From Saccoglossus kowalevskii (lineage: Eukaryota > Hemichordata > Enteropneusta > Harrimaniidae), in NCBI RefSeq assembly GCF_000003605.2, contig NW_003140814.1:699858-731644 (forward strand): a stretch of 31,787 bases of DNA, written 5' to 3'. The position numbers and the translations under genes are program-made. Below the pieces are notes generated by a model. That model did no database searches. It saw only the letters and a list, made by a program, of their open reading frames with translations, and was not told where the DNA came from. Positions 1 through 29,800 of the stretch are shown here, piece after piece (the first letter of the stretch is position 1; every line of letters begins with the position of its first letter).

Positions 1-82
1 CACATTTCCAGCAAAAGACGCAGGCTGAAAATTTGGTTACTGCACAAGCTATCAGGCAGTACAATATCATATATGATCTTTG

Positions 83-205
83 GTGGCCCTGGACCTCAAG
101 GATGCATACCGACATATCCCAATGCACCCAGCAAGCCAAACTCTGCTGAGGTTTGTCTAGAAAAAACGACATGCCAATTTGAGTTCTTTCATTCAGTCTT
201 TGTAA
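83..205 (+). mobile_element. DIRS-type reverse transcriptase fragment
   Basis: The + strand frame from 83 reads VALDLKDAYRHIPMHP, then LLRFV, a tag stop at 158-160 and a short continuation. DLKDAYxHIPxHP is the reverse-transcriptase motif typical of DIRS/Ngaro tyrosine-recombinase retrotransposons. Only this piece is recognisable, so it is a dead remnant, in an intron or upstream of the first visible exon. Confidence 0.7.
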
Positions 206-266
206 GTAATTAGAGTGATGCCATAAACAAATACTGTAATTGAATAATTGCTTTTTAATTCTGCAG

Positions 267-17450
<17,184 letters not shown>

Positions 17451-17681
17451 GTTGTAAAAGTTTTTATCTGAAAAAAAAAATATTTCTATCAAAGTCAAGT
17501 TTAATATAATGTTCAATTGATGTTTTATATGGGTGAAGGGTTATATGAAGGCTTAGTATGGTCTTTGTTCTTGTCTCTTTTCTGTCGGTGCAATAATTTG
17601 TTATTTTTAATCAATTTTTTGATTCCCTATTTTATGCTATTGAATGTATGGAATAATGTTATGCCAATATTTTATGTTACA

Positions 17682-17687
17682 AATAAA
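17682..17687 (+). promoter_or_regulatory. Polyadenylation signal of gene A
   Basis: Canonical AATAAA 232 bases after the stop codon, followed within about 30 bases by a T/GT-rich stretch. It would give a 3' UTR of roughly 250 bases. Confidence 0.65.
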
Positions 17688-17744
17688 TAATGATATATAG
17701 TAAAAAATATTTTTGTTATAGTATATACAATATTCACTTTATCT

Positions 17745-18395
17745 TGGATGTAATTCAAGTCTTCCCATCCTAAGTCCCCCAACACTGCAGGTCCTGCCAC
17801 ATTTCTATTTACTTTGGATACAAATTTCCCAAATTGGTACTGAATACTTTTTAATTTCTTTTAACCTCTCTGCTATCTTGAAATCTTATTCCACACTCAT
17901 AATGCATTGATGGCATGATTATGCTATGCCTTAACAAATCGATTAAAACTGTTGTGTTGGTTAATTATTGATTTGCCATATGCTAAGATTGCCTTTTTTA
18001 TAAACTTAAGTAAATTGTGTGTGGTCATTTAGTTTTTTTGATATAGTTATGCCTGAATAATTGTATTTTTTACTTCTTTTAATGTCAAGTTTCCTAGTTT
18101 CCAAATTTTGTCCTTTTTGTGGAGTTTTTTGCCATAATACATTATCTGTCATATGGATTGGTTATAACTAAGTTTCCATTTACTAGCAAACTGAGCTGCT
18201 ATATCAAGCATACTTTGAAGTTCACTTGCATTATTAGTTATTAAAGCTACATCATCTGCCCAAAAAGCCCTGGTATTATTTGTGTTTCTACCCTCACCTC
18301 TAGGTTTGATTCAAATAACGTTTTTGCAAATTCATTTATATAAATTGAGAAGAGTAGGGGGCTCACATCCTTGTTTTACACCTCTACTGGTTTCG
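17745..18395 (-). mobile_element. Broken LINE reverse transcriptase fragment
   Basis: Read on the minus strand from 18395, the sequence gives SRGVKQGCE, then after a frameshift LLFSIYINEFAKTLFE. After another shift come AFWADDVALITNNASELQ and KWKLSYN. These are the RGVxQGC, SPLLFxxYI, F(A/Y)DD and KW.L..N blocks of a non-LTR retrotransposon reverse transcriptase. Further 3', GPAVLGDLGWEDL fits the region after the RT domain. Shifts and stops show it is inactive. Confidence 0.75.
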
Positions 18396-20799
18396 AAGTA
18401 TTCAGTCTCAATATCATTAAAATTGATTATTTAATGGAGGAAATTTACCCTTGTAACAGGCTATTTTGGGTTCAAAATCAGGTATTTCTATCATTGCCGC
18501 TGCACCAAATGTACAGTAACATGACTATGAGTACCGTAATTCAACCTCGCATGCAAATTGTCAAGACTACCAAGAACACATTGCTAAGTCTACGAGTAAA
18601 ATATTTTCTATTAATAAACTAGAGAGTTTACCCACACATGGCTGATGATATTTCCAGGGAAACAAGATTAACCTAGTTTTATATAAAGTGTATGATTTTG
18701 TTTTAAATGGCCAAAAAGCAGTCCTGTTTATTCTTGAAGTTTACTGTGAACCGTCTGTGTCGTTACACCTTTAGTACTTACTTCCAATGTTACAATCTTG
18801 GCCAATTCAGTTAACTCTAGTTCGGGCAAAAACAATGCAAATCGTGGAGACTCGTCTGATTCGCAAAGACTCATTTTGAAAAGTGTAGTCCATGCATGTA
18901 CGACGTCATCGCTGGTCTACAATTCGAATGTGATATCTTCATAGAAAAATGGTTCACTTGCGAAATGACTGCATATTGTCCAATGACTATCACTGCACAT
19001 AATTTCAAGACCCTCTTTTCTCAGCGCATGGCAGATTTCTAGCAACCACAGTCTCTGTGCCATACCCTATGCATTAACATAGAAACAATAAAAATTCAAT
19101 CGTTGTACAACTTCATAGAACACAAAACAGGCGACTGTATCAACAGTTAGAACGATGTATGGTTCATCATGGTTTGTACCTGTGGATCCATAACTCGTCT
19201 TATGTCGGTCTTTAGTGATTGTGGTGGTATTTCAGTCATTTCTGATATATTTTGTGTCATTAAATTTGTTATTTTCAGATATTAGGATTTTTATCGACAC
19301 ATAAGAGCTATTTCTCCCATAGTCTTGCGTAACACGTACGTGCTGGCGTCGCAAATAAAAGTCGAGAAAAGTACACTATTCTCCTATCGATAGTATATTT
19401 ATTAAACACCAGCGCGAAAACCATGACAACAATTATTTGTTTGAAGTTCTTCTTCTCAAGATTTAGCTCGCTGAACTGTACGTAACTCAAGTGACAGCAA
19501 TTACTTTGCTAGATGACGGCATTGCATTAGAACTTTCCTCGGAAAGTGGAACAGCTAAATCGCCGTCTAAAATGGTCGTCTGCTACTATAGTATTTACAG
19601 GGGTGGTGAAACTGGGGGGGGGGTGATTGGCGTTAGCTTCGGTGGTGTGTTGCGAGAAAATATTCTGCTTTTATTGACTTTTATTTGCGAAGCCATTTGG
19701 CGTCACACTTTTGTGTCGTGAATTGTTAATTTAATGACGCGTCGAGGATAATAACCCAAATCTCACAAATTTGGTCGAGAAATTACATGGTTAGACTACT
19801 GAATTGGTTTGTTTACTAACGGTTGGCGGGCGATACGTTCAATTACTTGCGATATTCGTGCCTGAGCGCCAATAAATGATATCAAGATTGTAACACCTCT
19901 TTGTACAAATACAGGGACGGGGCGCTAGTGTAATTGTTATCTAAAAAACATATATCTCGTTAACAATCTTTCTTGAATCAGCCAGAGCGTGCATTTAGCC
20001 ACAGTTCCTTGAGGGACTGCGTTTTAGCTAACGTATAGTTTGAAAATGTTGCTGAGTCGCTCACTTTAACTACTGTAGAATACTTTATTTTCGCCTGCAA
20101 CTAATTTTCGCTGAAGGAATAATTCAGTTAAAATAAAATCCAGCGAATATACCTTTTTTTCTTATATTATACATTCAACTCGTCAACAATCAGTGAGAAT
20201 AAATGCCATGCAAAACACACATAAAGTCGTTTGAGCGAAAATTAATTCCAGCTAAAATTCAGTGTGATAAAATTAAAATAAGCTGTAGCATCGGAGCTAT
20301 TTGTCTTGTTGAACAACCACCTGGATGTGGCAAACAACGTGTTTTGTTATGACAAACATTAAAACAACCCCAGGGAGAAAGTGTACAGCGTCAAGGGGTT
20401 GTCAAGGCTGAAATGATATTGAACAAACATATCAATCAAACGATGGAACGTTATCGACAGTGAGCACATAGCAAAAAATATAACCTATTTTTCTATTTTG
20501 ATGTAGATACCATATCTGCGTGGTTGAATTATTCAGGGATTTATAAATTTTGAATATAAAGTAAAAAGTATCTGCAATAAAATATATAATATATGATTTT
20601 AATACACTGAACACAAATCATTAATTGTACAATTCAGGCGGCGTTTATGTTTGTTCAACTTTCCATAGAGCACTGCAAACAACCGCCCCTTTCTTCGTGA
20701 TTTATAACATCGACGCGTAACTTTCATACATTTCTTTATTTAAAGATTTAATGTAAAGAGTCAAAGCATTGGCATTACAAGACTACTGCGTGCTTAGCC
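18396..20799. other. Intergenic region upstream of gene B
   Basis: Non-coding as far as I can see. CpG is frequent from about 18,750 onward. A pair of inverted blocks occurs at 20089-20112 and 20234-20257 (about 19 of 24 bases pair; core agcgaaaatta). The promoter of gene B should lie at its 3' end; a weak TATA-like tttataa is at 20701-20707, but position and context do not prove it. Confidence 0.45.
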
Positions 20800-20848
20800 A
20801 TGAAGTCGTGTTTGATGCCAATATTTCTCTTTTATGTCCTCCAGTCGG
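20800..20848 (+). CDS. Gene B exon 1: signal peptide
   Basis: ATG at 20800, donor gtaggt at 20849, phase 1. Encodes MKSCLMPIFLFYVLQS: a Lys near the N-terminus, a hydrophobic core, then small/polar residues that continue in the next exon as GIHGQDC. Cleavage near that junction is likely. An in-frame second Met at residue 6 would shorten the leader too much. Confidence 0.78.
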
Positions 20849-23800
20849 GTAGGTACTATTTTACTTACTTTTGGCTCGTGTTATTTTTTACGGTAGGACA
20901 GTTCTAAAACTGTTAAAGTGTTGTGGCTCTGGGTACTGGGATTTATTGTGAAATGGTGTATGAACTCATGTGATTCCTAGTATATGAATACACGAATGCG
21001 CATTCATCGACCACTAGTTATTCTTACTAGTATACTATTGATTTTTGAGGACAATTGCGTCAGTTTTTAAGTCATCATCACAGTAAAGCATCTTTGGTAT
21101 AACATGCTAAAAAGAGGTGTTTTATACCAGCTTTAATCTTATTATACAACCCCAAATCATATTTGATGTTGGTGCGAGGGTATTAAGGCATAAAATACGG
21201 GCGGCATGTGGCCTAGGTGTCTGGACAAAAACTCTCTGTGTCATAATCAATTAGACAGTCGGTTTAATAAATTTAGTATATGCCCTACAGGCTTGGTAAT
21301 TGTACTGTATACATGCATCGGTAATTTCTAGGAACGAAGCAGGCGAATCTAATCTGTGGTTTTGTTTCCCAAATCTCATTTGGATCTCTATATTTTTAGA
21401 ATATACTCACTAAATTTAAGTATCTCGACGAATACCACCTCCTCAGTGTATGATGTGAAATTTGCGGTTTTAGCTTCTTTGTAGCACTTCCCAAGATAGC
21501 AGCGTATGTCTTTTTTGTTTCAATCATCCGAACTCCATGGTCACATGTTACTGTGTTAACTACACGTGCACTGAAAATACATCAAAGACTGTGGGTAGAA
21601 CCACTTTTCGCCAATAATTATTTATCACCGAATTGTGTTTACTTAAAATGATAGCATTGGACAGTTTGATAAATGTACATTGGAGTACTTGACAAAATAA
21701 ACAATATTAAGTGTTTGTTTGCTTTTTTTATTTATCAATTGGCACGATCACACTTATGTCACCGTTATCTTCAGACATGCGCCTCCACAATAATATATCT
21801 GATGTACATTTATAACACAACGACAGATTCTAGTCTATCACCGTCGTTTCGAATAAGAAAGCTACATTTACGATGATTGTTATGACTACTGTAATATTCA
21901 AAATGAGACTTGCGCATGTTGATCTGTAAGCCAAGGTTCATTAGGGGTGGACCATTAGAATTAGGGATTTCCTTCACTTAGTTTAATGGTATTCATTTCA
22001 ATGATGAATTCGCTTTATTTTCTTTGATATTTCCTCTGTGTGTAATATTTCCCCCTATATATGGGCATGCATAATTATATTTCTGTTATTAATCCAGGCA
22101 GGATTTCTTTTTCATGAATTTATCCTGTGCATTTACTTTTCAATTTTGCCATGCCTTAGAGTTTATAATGGTAAACCCCTTACACTCTATCTTGAGCAGT
22201 CTTTGACGAATGATTAGTGGTTTAGTGAGTTACACACTTGATTAATGTGACGAGGCGTCTTACCGATGTCAACAATTCGAATCCTGTCATATGTGTCAAG
22301 ATGCAACTGTAATTACATTGTGTGTTTCGTTTTAAGGCATTCATGGTCAAGATTGCACGTTTGAAAATAATTTATGTGGATGGACTAATGCCAATAATGA
22401 TGACATTGACTGGATTCGGCAAAAAAGTAACACTGGGACGAAACATACTGGGCCAAATGGAGATCACACGATCGGAGGTTTGTGACAGTTCCGTCTTGTT
22501 CACTTTTAAGCGTTTACTGGTGAGGTCATGGCGCTACTGTTTTACAGTGTTACTGTATCATATGAAAGAGATTTGGTGTTTTGCTACGGTGGAGTCAGTG
22601 AACTCGAGTTTAATTTAAAATATTTAAATTTGTACGTATCAATTTCTTTTAAATTAGTCCAATTCAAACCAGACGATTGGATTGGCTAGACTTGTATCAC
22701 AGATCCCATCTCCGCTATGTCTAATGTAACAGCTCAGACCACTTTAGTGGTAGCAGTAATAACCCACAAATCCATATAGTGTTAAGCTGGTGGTGTTCGA
22801 ATTTTATGTATTAAATAAACAATGTATTCTATACGCGTTGTATATAGTACGTCGCTATGAGTCCCATATGGAACAAGACGCGGCGCATATATTTTTTAAG
22901 TATTTGGGTTTGAAAATTTATAACGTACATGGCTTTAATTTGTTGACTCCAGTTCAATTCTATATTTCTCTATATGTGTGTATGTTTATACTGTGTTCAA
23001 ATGTTGACATGTGAATATATATATATTTATTGAGTATTTCGTTTTAACACTTCAGTTAATGGACACTTCGTGTATATTGAGAATACATTTGTTGGTGATC
23101 TAGGCGACAAAGCTCGATTGATTAGTCCCGGTATTAGTTTCACTGACGATAATCGACAATGTCTAACATTCTGGTAAGTTTTTTTGTCCATAGCTGTGTG
23201 TAATATTGTCGGAGTTATTGTTATTGAAGATAATTATTATACCTATTCATTGCGAGTAACGCGGTGTGACCAGTTTCTAAAAGCCCCCGCAATGAAGAAT
23301 TTATATTTTAAAGTAATGAATATAATGTCTCAACCATGTTTAAGTCATGGTTGTGACAATTCACGACGAACTGATTGAATACACCACTTTTTGTCAGATT
23401 ATAATGTCAGTTCACAAGAAAAGTAATACCCAGTACTTGAGAGTTGAGTCCGTATTTCAGGTACCACATGTATGGCGCACACATACAAACATTGAATGTT
23501 TACCTGGCTGATCGTGAAGGACTAGGTGCTGCCATATGGCGCAGACGCGGTTTGCAGGGAAACGATTGGAATAAAGCACAGATTACATTAGGTGCGTCTG
23601 GTATTGGTGCAAAGAATGTCGTATTTGAGGCAGTTCATGGCATTATACAGGGAGACATATCATTGGATGATATCACCCTTGTAGATGGAGACTGTATTCC
23701 AGGTAAACGTGCGATACGTAACTTATGATCGTCTACTTATACATGCCAGAATGTCACTGTTTCATATGTGAGTCATTCATTCGTTTTAAAAGCTGTGTAT

Positions 23801-26800
23801 TCTACCGGTAGATTATTGTGACTTTGAAGACGGCACTGCATTGTGTGGAGGAATACAGGATCGGACGGATACATTCGACTTCTTACTTTCAACTGGCACT
23901 TTAGGTTCTGCCTCCGATCATACACTTGGAACTTCATTCGGTGAGTAAATTTCAGAAACAAATCACGGTCATATATGTCGCCAGACCTGTTCTTTCAACT
24001 TCGTTATTCGTTCATTTGTAACTAACCATAAAGAGAACACAGTATGTTGGCGAAGCTCACCGACAGATGAGAGAATATGAGAATTCACAATCGCACCAAT
24101 GTGTGAGAATGTGTGTTTTATTATACATCACAGAACTGAACTTTGAATGCACATTTTTGAAAGTGATCAATTAACGTAGAATCCTCGCAAACCTTTTCTG
24201 TACTTTGTTCTGTGTATCATGTGGCCGCCGGTATTCTGTATTTCTTTACTGATTAAAGCAATTATATTTCTATTGCATACTCAGGGCATTTGCTAATGAT
24301 ATCAACAGCAACCGATAACAGATATGGAACAGCTCGTTTCATCACATCTACATTCTTCGCTAATTCCACAAAATGTCTGCAGTTTTATCACACTAAAAGT
24401 GGGGACCAGAATATTGGTGCGTTAAGGGTATATGCTCAGATTGGTAGTAACCGTGGTCCCGTACTCTGGTCTAAGAGTGTAAGCTTTGAATACGGATGGT
24501 ACGAAGAGCGAGTGACAATTGAGACTGTGGAAGATTTCCAAATTGTATTTGAAGTAGCTCGCAATAATGGTAACTCTGGATACCTTGGAATTGACGATGT
24601 CTTCGTTTTTGACGGAGTTTGCTCCTCTGTAGGTACGATAAATGCACATACATATGTGATGATAAATGATTCCATCTTTGCAGTATGTTGTACAATGTAT
24701 TTGTCATAACAATCATTGTTTCTTTCTCTTAATAAGGCAATATATACTGATAATCCAAGATATACAATCTTATACATTATTCATATTTCTGTCGTAGGTG
24801 ATTTGCCAGGTTCTTGTGATTTTGAAAAAGGACTTTGTTCCTGGAAAAACACATTTGGAGATTCGATGGACTGGGTTGAAAACAAAGGTAGAACTGGCAC
24901 TGGAGGCACGGGTCCATCTACCGACCATACTCTTGGAACTGAATATGGTATGAAATACGATATTGATTTTCATTAACCATATATGGTACACCTTGATCAC
25001 CGCCTTTTGGTGTGAATATATTAAGTTATGGATCGATGTAATTGAATAGCACTGTTAGTGTATCATCTATGACGTATGTGATGTTTTAATTCATGTTGCA
25101 GGCACGTATTTGTATTTTGAAGCTTCAAACATTGTAACAGGTACAACCGGTGCTGTATACAGTGAACCATATGAAGCCAACGTTGGTGAGAGTCGCTGCA
25201 TGACGTTTTGGTATCACATGTACGGGAAGAGTGTTGGGAAATTGACAATACAACAACTGCTGGCAAATGGAGACGTAATCGATCTATGGACCATGAGTGG
25301 TAATCAAGGTACATTGTGGATTCCTGCACGAGTTGGATACTCTCAGACACAAGATTATATGGTAAAGGTTTCCATCCTTTCAGTTGTAATGATATTAGGT
25401 GTATGTATGATCTAGGTCTGTGATATGATTCATTCCCCATGCATAAACTAACTACAACCGTGGGGCAATATATAAATACGTTTTATCGAAGATACGTAAT
25501 GCATATACAACTAGAGTAATATACCATGTATATGTGTGTACATTGTTAGCATCATGCCAGTTTATAATATTAAATGCGAATATCTAGTGGGCAAATGTAC
25601 ATATTAATAATAAAGAAATCAATAGAATGTAATTGAACCGATTTCCAAAATTGAGTGATGTTCACTACTGTTTAAATTTCTAATAGATGCCGACATAGAA
25701 AGTTAGGCAGTAAATTTGACATAGTATTTACCATGCGATTTATTCGGTGTTATTTACCTTGACTATTACAAAACATTTGTAATTGTATGTTAACGTACAG
25801 AAATGTGCACCCTTTGTCCCCCACTTCTTTGACCTTTTTTTCAGTCAGGCCAGACATAGGCCTCAATGACGCCTACACACAGAGTACCCTTAGGTGGCGC
25901 CCTCACTCAAGTATCACGTCGTCCTTGCCATGATGTTGGTCAAAGGCGACCAATATCATGGAATAGACGGCTGAGACGTTTGCACGCTGATGCTTTCGAC
26001 CCCCTACTTTTCTCGCATATCAGTCTCTTGTGTCATTTCTAGTGCGTTAATTACAATTTAAATTGCTGAATAAATAATTATTTAAGCAATTAATTAATCT
26101 TTCCTCAATAACTATTCCCACTATCTCACTAGCAATTGCATCGCTTTACCAAACTTTAAGCATTATACGAATATGATAGTAAAACAGCAATTATATGGAC
26201 GCACCTTTAGTTTACATGTAGTGGCACAATATTACTAAAAGCGATACACACGCTAAATGCTATGTGTGTTGTTTGGATTTCAGTTGAGTTTTAATGCAAC
26301 ACGTGGCGATGGTGGTCCATCCGGTGACATATGTATTGACGATATAGCAATAACTACTGGATACTGTTCATGTGAGTAAACATTTTTCGTGATTTGCATA
26401 TTGATCAAGGTTTACAGTTTCACAACGGTGTTTTGATATTGCCTATACGAACACTGCCACAAGCTTATTTTAAGCAGATGACTGTGTGGAACTACATGGG
26501 GGAAACAGGAAAACATGACTTGTTGAATTGGAAAATTGTTTGAAACCCGAAATAATGCAAAATTGTGTCGAGAAAAATTAAAAACTACTTTTTTGTAAAT
26601 ACATTGCAGTTTGCCCAATACTAATCCAAGGAATGTAAAAACTACCCACCCTCTTCGAACCCACCCACGTTTGTCAAACTGAATGTTGATATACATTATT
26701 GTGTGCTAATGTTTATGCGAGAAAGGCTGTTCGCGTGAATGTGTGAGTTGCTGTAATACGGTCGTCCATTCATTATGAATTCATAATTATGTTGTCAGGT

Positions 26801-29800
26801 AGGTCACCTCCAAGTGTGTTGATCCATCTTATCCAGTTGTATTCAATCATTATATTTGTATGTGATTCACAGCTTCCTATAGTATATTCGATTGTGATTT
26901 CGAGGGTGATTTTTGTGGATGGAATCAGACAACGGATGATGAATTGGAATGGATCAGAAATCAAGGTGACACAGGATCTCCCCATACTGGTCCTTACGAA
27001 GACCACACTAAGGGAGGTAACTATCCCTCATTAGCTCGATGGATAATTCATTGGTAGATTCAGAACAATAATTATATGTCGGCTCTGTTGGATAATAGTG
27101 CATAGCAACAGATAACACATTTAAATCTTTACACTTTGGATATTTTCTGCCTACTAGTATTCATTTCACCGTTATGTTTCACAAGTGTTTTGCTATTGTA
27201 TGTTTTTTTTCTTATTTACCCCATCTGTTTATTATCGGGTTGTAATGTTGGAATCACGGTCAGCAAATGTTTTATCTATTTATAGCGTATGGATGGTACC
27301 TTTACATCGACAATATTGCTCAGCAAACTTTCGGAGACGCTGCACGACTACGAAGTCCATCTGTTACGTTTGAAGAAAATCAACCAAAATGTCTTACATT
27401 CTGGTGGGTATCAATAGTTACGTTTCACACGTCTAAAAACGCCGATATTAACACCGTTTTTGTGTGTGTGCAAATATTAGATAATTAGATATTTATGCCA
27501 CACTTGACGCTATTTGTGTTTGCTCAACTATTCAGTTTTCTGTTTTGTTTCACCCAGGTATCACGTGTACGGAGCCCATGTTGGTTCATTGAGTGTTTAT
27601 TTAGAAGCAACACAAGGACTTAATCCAATATGGACAAGACGAACAACTCTGGGTGACCGATGGAACCAAGCCAAAGTAAATCTGTTACTTACATCTGACG
27701 ACACACGTAGCGTTGTCTTAGAAGCGACACAGGGGTATAGAATCCATGGTGACATTGCTATTGATGATATTAGCTTAGAAAGTGGATTTTGCAAGCGAGG
27801 TATTTACATAAAATAATATTTCACAATTGAAATGTGTTTTCATTTTCTAGTCCACAGATCTAACAGATATTTGTCATATTTAAAAAATTTCAGATTATTT
27901 TGGTTGCGATTTTGAGGATAATACACTGTGTGGTGGTTCATTTGAAAGTACAGGGAAATTCAACTGGACTTTGACAGCGGCCGATGATACTACTGGACCA
28001 TCCTACGACTACACGTATATGACTATGTCAGGTGTGATTACATTTGAAAGTCTTCGGGCCATATATATATACAGTTCATTTTTCATTGACCAATGCCACT
28101 TTAATTGCACATTGTTATCTTTAAAGGTGGATGATGAACATTACTAGTAAAAAAATCAGTCATCTATTTTTCGTTTTAGGTCACTACCTACTATTAAAAA
28201 CATCCCTTGCTAACCAGGGACAGTTAGCTATATATTATACAGCTACCACATCGACCACATCCAACAGATGTCTACAGTTCTACTATGCCGGCAGTAACGA
28301 TGACTCGGCTTTGTTGAGCGTTCTAACTAAGGTCAATGGACATACAAGTCACCCGATATGGACACGCTACCTTCAGATTGGCGATGGGTGGCAAACTGGT
28401 CAAGTGTCTATTAAACAACAGAGGAATTTTAAGATAATATTTATAGTACATATGCTTGGGAATGCAGCCAGTGATGCTTATGTTGCATTGGACGATATAC
28501 AACTATTGGATACTGACTGTCCGAGTCCAGGTGAGTGCAGTACGTTTTCATTTTGCAGTTCAACACATTCTGCGTCAATCGAAATTCGTTTCAAAACTAT
28601 GACGCAATTAGACACGTTCGTAAGATTCAAACCTAACATATTGTGTGTTTTTGATATGGTGACGTCAAGCATATTATGTAATTATAACTATTAATTATTC
28701 ATCAGCTAATTGCATTTTTGAATTTGGTAAATGTACCTGGAGAAATAGCATTGTTGGAGACCAGTTAGATTGGACACTGCATAAAGGTGGCACCGGAACT
28801 GGCGGCACTGGGCCACAGAATGACCATACCGTGGGTACGGGTGAAGGTAATGCGTTTCTGATACATCAATTTCGCTAAATACATACATAAGTGAAATTAG
28901 AATTGGATGTATTTTGAGTTCGACTTTTAATAATATACATCCACAGGTTTGTATGGGGATATTGATATTATACAATGAATCAATAAAAAAAGGAAACATT
29001 CTTTTCATTCATTAATTTTACTCAGAATTTAGTTTGACGCTCACATGCTTTTATTCAAATTTCTTCATGTGACATGAGTTTTTCGTTACCTACACTAGTT
29101 AAAGTTGTATTTTTATTTGTACATAGGAACTTATTTGTATTTAGAAGGTTCTAACACAAATGAAGGAACTTACGGTGCATTCTATAGTGAACCGCTACCT
29201 GGAGCCTCGAATTACAGATGTTTTGAGTTTTGGTATCACATGACCGGAAAACACATTGGTACATTTCAAGTAGCCATATTGAGCAAAGGCGATCTATCAC
29301 CATCTACTATATGGACTTTGAGTGGTGACCAAGGAGACAGTTGGTTATATGGCAGAATACCATTCAAACAACTAGACGAATCACAGGTATATATATAGTA
29401 CAATTTTAGGTTGAAATAAATTCATGCCTACTTGAAAATAATATATAATGGTTAATATCATCAGGATGACCATACATGAAGTGTTTCGAAAAACACGAAT
29501 GTCATGAAATAAATTTAACTTTTGCATTTCACACTTATTTTGATGAAATTATTTCTTCATGTCTTCCAATTGTGTTCGGTAAAGTGAGATAAAACAAGTT
29601 ATAATATTACTGAAATCCATCCTAATATTATACAATGGGAGATTCTTTCCCATAATCCATTGCATATATAACAGTGATCGATAACGTGTTCAGTTATATG
29701 TCATTTGAATCCCGATTGAACTGGTTTAATGTGGAGACATGTATTCACTGAAATCAGGGTGTAAATAACAGTTTAGAGTTTGATTTTGCCGTTTATACAG

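Noticed and set aside
19491..19721. Small + strand open frame with a poly-G run
   Set aside because: Contains a g homopolymer, no domain, and no link to either gene.
20701..20707. TATA box for gene B
   Set aside because: tttataa about 95 bases before the ATG is plausible, but such words are common in AT-rich DNA and there is no start-site evidence.
24436..24777. Minus-strand open frames opposite MAM2 of gene B
   Set aside because: Antisense to a well-supported MAM exon; no motifs.
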